From: Lachnospiraceae bacterium
GTDB taxonomy: Bacteria > Bacillota_A > Clostridia > Lachnospirales > Lachnospiraceae
Reading direction: 5' to 3'
NCBI GenBank assembly: GCA_017390645.1
Contig: JAFPAZ010000044.1
Location: 1-8,742, forward strand
DNA: 8,742 nt
The notes below the pieces were generated by a model that was not told the DNA's origin, did not search any database, and was given only the letters and a program-made list of their open reading frames with translations. Position 1 is the stretch's first letter. Each line of letters opens with the position of its first letter. Below, piece after piece: positions 5,917 to 8,742 of the stretch. The translations under genes were made by a program, and so were the position numbers.

Positions 5917-5945
5917 TTGACATTCTTTGAAGTATGGAGTAAGAT
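5917..5945 (+). promoter_or_regulatory. Candidate promoter for the transporter remnant and lysR
   Basis: TTGACA (5917-5922), 17 bases and TAAGAT (5940-5945) give a start near 5952, putting the LysR-type box at about -87. A rival -10 (TATAAA, 5911-5916) with a poorly spaced TTGAAT (5890-5895) would put the box at about -57, closer to the usual LysR position. Which one is used cannot be decided from sequence. The untranslated region up to 6098 also holds a half-site-like GTTATAAG (6013-6020). Confidence 0.5.
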
Positions 5946-5970
5946 ACAAAGCATAGTAAAAAGGTAGGAA

Positions 5971-6003
5971 ATGTCTAATAAAAAAAAAGTGGCATATACA
6001 TAA
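5971..6003 (+). CDS. Possible 10-residue leader peptide (MSNKKKVAYT)
   Basis: ATG 5971 follows AAGGTAGGAA (5961-5970) and runs to TAA 6001-6003. The frame includes a run of Lys codons within a poly-A tract. AATTGTG (6002-6008), starting in its stop codon, pairs with CACAATT (6038-6044), which is followed by further T residues: a weak hairpin that could act as an attenuator. The peptide is short, the hairpin loop is long, and there are no diagnostic regulatory codons, so this may be chance. Confidence 0.2.
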   Translation: MSNKKKVAYT

Positions 6004-6098
6004 TTGTGAAGTGTTATAAGAACAATGGGACTATTTCCACAATTTTTGTCACATTTTAATCCTACTAAAATAGTATGATAACGGGAGGCAAAAAAAGT

Positions 6099-6362
6099 AT
6101 GGATTATGAATTTATCTCTACATATATTCCAACATATATCGAAGCAGCAAAATTAACATTAAAAATCGGTGCTTACGGAATCGTAGGTGCGTTTATGGTA
6201 GGAATCATTTGTAGTCTAATAAAAGAATTAAAAATACCGGTGCTTAAGCAATTGGTACAAATATATATTGAGTTATCCAGAAATACACCATTATTAATAC
6301 AGTTATTCTTTTTGTATTTTGGATTACCAAAGGCCGGAATTGTATTAATATCATGGAATTAA
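6099..6362 (+). pseudogene. Truncated amino-acid ABC transporter permease (HisM/GlnP type), N-terminal 87 residues
   Basis: The start ATG 6099 follows GGGAGG (6083-6088). Residues 1-80 read like the beginning of a polar amino-acid permease: an amphipathic start, a helix about 17-42, a basic stretch KELKIPVLKQ, then the family motif IELSRNTPLLIQLFFLYFGL (57-76). Family members are usually about 215-220 residues with an EAA-type coupling loop near the C-terminus. Here the frame ends abruptly (IVLISWN) at TAA 6360-6362, so the later membrane helices and the ATPase-docking loop are missing and the product cannot be a working channel subunit. The short stretch after the stop (6363-6398) shows no remaining permease or ATPase coding. 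A deletion that removed the rest of the permease and any ATPase gene is the likely cause. Confidence 0.85.
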
Positions 6363-6416
6363 GGACTGGTAATGTCTTAACAAATAATATAAAATAAAGA
6401 AAGAAGGAAAAAAGAT

Positions 6417-6671
6417 ATGAAGAAGAAATGGTTAGTTTTATTGTTAACAGTAGTATTGGCAGTAGGAGTGGAATCAGTAGGTAGTCTTGATACCATCGCT
6501 CCGGCAGTACAAAAGGGAAATACAGAATTATTAAACTGGATTAATGATGAAATTGAATCACTAGAAGAAGAACAATTTTTCCACAAGGATTTTGAAGAAA
6601 CATTAGCACCGGTATATGGAGATAGTGTGGATGCAGATAATCTGGTAGTAGAAGGTGGAAAAGTAGAATAA
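6417..6671 (+). pseudogene. Internally deleted amino-acid ABC solute-binding protein (signal peptide + C-terminus)
   Basis: ATG 6417 follows AAGAAGGAAA. Residues 1-17 (MKKKWLVLLLTVVLAVG) are a normal signal peptide. Residues from about 21 onward (DTIAPAVQKGNTELLNWIND, then EEQFFHKDFE, ETLAPVYGDS, VVEGGKVE) match the C-terminal end typical of type-3 amino-acid binding proteins (SBP_bac_3). The normal length is about 260-290 residues; here it is 84, so roughly 180-200 residues including the ligand-binding core and the lipobox cysteine are missing. The deletion is in frame, so a secreted stub could still be made. A CAGTAGG heptamer occurs at 6460-6466 and 6475-6481 close to the join. The gene sits 54 bases after the truncated permease and 32 before lysR. 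Loss of transport function is near certain; a residual role is not suggested by the sequence. Confidence 0.85.
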
Positions 6672-6703
6672 GAATCACCTGAGAAAAGAGAGGTATATAC
6701 CAC

Positions 6704-7612
6704 ATGACATTACAACAGTTAAGATACGCAGTTGCCATTGCAGACCATAAGTCTATGAATAAGGCAGCCACAGAGCTTTTTGTTACCCAGCCAAGTCTTT
6801 CAAATACCATAAAAGATTTGGAAAATGAGATTCATATTGAGATTTTTATCCGTTCCAACCGGGGAATTGTCATTACCCCGGAAGGAGAGGAATTCTTAGG
6901 ATATGCAAGACAGATGCTGGACCATTATCGCCTGATTGAGGAAAGATATGTGGACCATACTGCTTTGAAGAAAAAATTCAGTGTATCCATGCAACATTAT
7001 ACTTTTGCAGTGGAAGCCTTTATTCAGATGGCAAAAAAATTCGGTATGGATGAATATGAATTTGCAGTGCATGAGGCAAAAACCAGTGAGGTAATTGAAA
7101 ATGTTCATCTGAATCGAAGTGAAGTAGGAATTATATATAAAAATGAATTTAACAGTAAATTCATTGATAAGATTCTTAGGGAAAACGATTTAGAATTTAT
7201 TCCGTTGTTTGATTGTAAAATTTATGTGTATCTTAGTAAAAGCAATCCCCTGGCAAAAAAAGAAATCATCGATTTTGAGGATTTGCAGCAGTATCCTTGT
7301 CTTTCCTTTGAACAGGGGGATAATAACTCTTTTTATTTTGCAGAAGAAGTACTTAGTACCTATGATTATAGGCAGATTATTAAGGCGGATGACAGAGCAA
7401 CGCTTTTAAACTTGATGGTTGGATTAAATGGCTATACACTTTGTTCCGGTATTATCTGTAAAGAATTAAATGGGGACGAGTACGCAGCAGTACCTCTTAA
7501 TACAGAGGAAACCATGACCATTGGTTATATTAAGCATAAAAGGATGCCTCTTAGTGTTTTGGGTGAGAAATATATTGAAGAACTAATAAAATATAAGGAA
7601 ATGGTGTTATAG
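6704..7612 (+). CDS. LysR family transcriptional regulator
   Basis: The product has 302 residues, the standard family length. The winged helix-turn-helix is at the N-terminus (about 3-60): LQQLRYAVAIADHKSMNKAA, then TQPSLSNTIKDLE with the recognition helix, then the wing FIRSNRGIVITPEGEEFL. The remainder is the periplasmic-binding-protein-like effector domain that senses a small molecule. The start ATG 6704 follows AAGAGAGG (6686-6693). It lies 32 bases after the deleted solute-binding protein and probably shares its transcript. Likely targets are the two matching inverted repeats at 5855-5875 (own transcription unit) and 7682-7702 (the lyase gene). Together with a C-S lyase and an amino-acid transporter remnant, this suggests control of sulfur amino-acid metabolism, as with other LysR regulators of cysteine/methionine genes in Bacillota. 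The effector is not evident. Confidence 0.93.
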   Translation: MTLQQLRYAVAIADHKSMNKAATELFVTQPSLSNTIKDLENEIHIEIFIRSNRGIVITPEGEEFLGYARQMLDHYRLIEERYVDHTALKKKFSVSMQHYTFAVEAFIQMAKKFGMDEYEFAVHEAKTSEVIENVHLNRSEVGIIYKNEFNSKFIDKILRENDLEFIPLFDCKIYVYLSKSNPLAKKEIIDFEDLQQYPCLSFEQGDNNSFYFAEEVLSTYDYRQIIKADDRATLLNLMVGLNGYTLCSGIICKELNGDEYAAVPLNTEETMTIGYIKHKRMPLSVLGEKYIEELIKYKEMVL

Positions 7613-7681
7613 AAAAAATATGCTTTCTTTGAAAGGATAGGTAGTATTTTATCAAAGACCACCACCTATGAAATGGGATTT

Positions 7682-7702
7682 GTTATAAGTAAAAGTTATA
7701 AC
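7682..7702. promoter_or_regulatory. Putative LysR-type operator, copy 2 (GTTATAA-N7-TTATAAC)
   Basis: This is a perfect 7-bp inverted repeat with a 7-base centre, 19 of 21 identical to the copy at 5855-5875. Its centre (7692) lies about 66 bases before the predicted transcription start of the lyase gene (about 7758), the standard recognition-site position for LysR-type activators. Confidence 0.78.
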
Positions 7703-7721
7703 GAGTCCTATTTTTTATGAA

Positions 7722-7751
7722 TTAACACATTTTCTCAGATATATGTATAAT
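7722..7751 (+). promoter_or_regulatory. Promoter of the MalY/PatB-type lyase gene
   Basis: TTAACA (7722-7727, one mismatch to consensus), an 18-base spacer and a perfect TATAAT (7746-7751) place the start near 7758. No clear terminator was found between lysR and this promoter, so some read-through from lysR is possible. Confidence 0.7.
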
Positions 7752-7804
7752 GAAATCATAGCAAACAAGTGGGAAAAAGAATTGGAGAAGAATAAGGAGG
7801 CATT

Positions 7805-8742
7805 ATGAGTGAAAAAAATCTTGATTTCGATACAGTGATTCAGCGAAGAAACACAAAAAGTTTAAAATATGATTTCGCGAAAAAGAGAGGTATGCCGGAG
7901 GATGTTCTTCCATTCTGGGTGGCAGATATGGATTTTAAGGTATCTTCTTACATTATTGAGGCATTGGATAAAATTAGTTCCCACGGTATCTTTGGATATA
8001 GTGAAACCAGTGAAGAGTATTTTGATGTTGTGAAAGAATGGATGAAGAGGAATTATCATTGGGAAATCAGTGAAAAATGGCTGGTAAAGACACCAGGAAT
8101 TGTATATGCATTGGCAATGGCAGTAAAGGCATACACAAAAGAAAATGAAGCAGTGCTGATTCAGCCACCGGTGTATTATCCTTTTTATGAGGTGGTAGAG
8201 GACAATCACAGAAGACTGGTAACCAATGAATTAAAACAAGACTCTGAAGGAAAGTATCAGATGGATTTTGAGGATTTTGAAGAAACAATCGTCAAAGAAA
8301 AGGTGAAATTATTCCTTCTTTGTAATCCTCACAATCCGGTAGGAAGGGTATGGACAAAGGAAGAACTGAATAGAATTGGGGACATTTGTCTAAAACACAA
8401 CGTAGTGGTTGTAAGTGATGAAATTCATGCGGATTTTTCTTTTAAGAGAAAACATACCGTATTTACTGAAGTAAGGAAGGAATACGAAGAGATTGGGATT
8501 GTATGTACATCACCAAGTAAAACCTTTAATATAGCGGGACTTCAGGTCTCAAATATCTTGATACCAAACAAAGAGCTGAAAAAGAAATTTAAGCAGGAAG
8601 TAAATGCTTCCGGTTATAGTCAGTTAAATCTGGCTGGACTTACCGCTTGTGAAGCTGCATACCGGTCTGGGGATGAATGGCTGGAGGGAGTAAAAAAATA
8701 TATTCTTGAAAATGCAGAATATGTAAGGGAATATTTAAAAGA
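7805..8742 (+). CDS. MalY/PatB family PLP-dependent C-S lyase (cystathionine beta-lyase / cysteine desulfhydrase-like), 3' end outside window
   Basis: This is a fold-type I PLP enzyme of the kind that cleaves cystathionine or cysteine to pyruvate and ammonia plus homocysteine or sulfide. 312 codons are present of the usual 385-400; the frame is still open at the window edge. The start ATG 7805 follows AAGGAGG (7794-7800). Signature residues: the N-terminal substrate-site motif LPFWVADMDF (35-44), the PPVYYPF loop (121-127), CNPHNPVGRVW (173-183), Asp205 in SDEIHAD contacting the PLP pyridine nitrogen, and Lys239 in SPSKTFN forming the Schiff base, with GLQVSN after it. All expected catalytic residues up to the edge are intact. 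It follows a LysR gene and a LysR-type box at about -66, indicating dedicated control. Exact substrate preference (cystathionine, cystine, cysteine or a S-conjugate) cannot be settled from this fragment. Confidence 0.92.
   Translation, partial: MSEKNLDFDTVIQRRNTKSLKYDFAKKRGMPEDVLPFWVADMDFKVSSYIIEALDKISSHGIFGYSETSEEYFDVVKEWMKRNYHWEISEKWLVKTPGIVYALAMAVKAYTKENEAVLIQPPVYYPFYEVVEDNHRRLVTNELKQDSEGKYQMDFEDFEETIVKEKVKLFLLCNPHNPVGRVWTKEELNRIGDICLKHNVVVVSDEIHADFSFKRKHTVFTEVRKEYEEIGIVCTSPSKTFNIAGLQVSNILIPNKELKKKFKQEVNASGYSQLNLAGLTACEAAYRSGDEWLEGVKKYILENAEYVREYLK

Noticed and set aside
7637..7669. ATAGGT/ACCTAT inverted repeat after lysR as a terminator
   Set aside because: It has only six pairs, a 21-base loop and no T tail; it does not qualify as an intrinsic terminator.
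7862..8288. Minus-strand frames opposite the lyase gene
   Set aside because: The + strand frame carries all the PLP-enzyme motifs and continues to the window edge; the opposite frames have no recognisable features.

Overview
The window is AT-rich with Bacillota-style signals: strong AGGAGG-type ribosome binding sites, TTGACA/TATAAT-like promoters and U-tailed terminators. Protein flavours (AIM24-type tail, NarL-type two-component pair next to an FtsX-type ABC exporter, MalY/PatB C-S lyase) suggest a gut-type Clostridia member, plausibly Lachnospiraceae. This is inferred from family resemblance; no 16S rRNA or other marker is present. Every supported gene lies on the + strand.

Layout. (1) 1-241: the C-terminal tail of an AIM24-family protein. 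(2) 242-644: about 400 bases without a convincing gene. It holds a long hairpin terminator, an orphan CTGACA/TGTCAG palindrome joined to a -35-like box, a 29-bp direct repeat present twice, and a strong promoter (TTGAAA-17-TATAAT). (3) 645-2600: a NarL-type sensor kinase overlapping a LuxR-type response regulator. The kinase looks frameshifted near 795-798, because its natural hydrophobic N-terminus lies in another frame. It also carries eight 5-residue DIREK-like repeats between membrane segments. (4) 2601-2889: tandem hairpins ending the two-component transcript, then a promoter whose -35 sits in the right arm of a near-perfect 36-bp palindrome. (5) 2890-5823: a tightly coupled permease-ATPase-permease operon of the MacB/LolCDE/FtsX type, closed by a textbook terminator. 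(6) 5855-6671: the remains of an amino-acid ABC uptake system, namely a permease cut off after about 85 residues and a solute-binding protein reduced in frame to signal peptide plus C-terminus; no ATPase gene is seen. (7) 6704-7612: a LysR-type regulator. (8) 7805-end: a MalY/PatB-type PLP C-S lyase, cut by the window edge.

How the genes work together. The kinase and regulator probably control the adjacent exporter through the palindromic promoter; such modules often respond to antimicrobial peptides or cell-envelope stress, but the ligand cannot be read here. In the right half, two nearly identical 21-bp inverted repeats (GTTATAW-N7-TTATAAC) lie at 5855-5875, upstream of the transporter remnant and lysR, and at 7682-7702, centred about 66 bases before the predicted start of lyase transcription. 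That is the classic LysR recognition position. The simplest reading is a sulfur-amino-acid (cystine/methionine-type) uptake and lyase regulon that kept its regulator, its operators and the lyase but lost its dedicated transporter through internal deletions.
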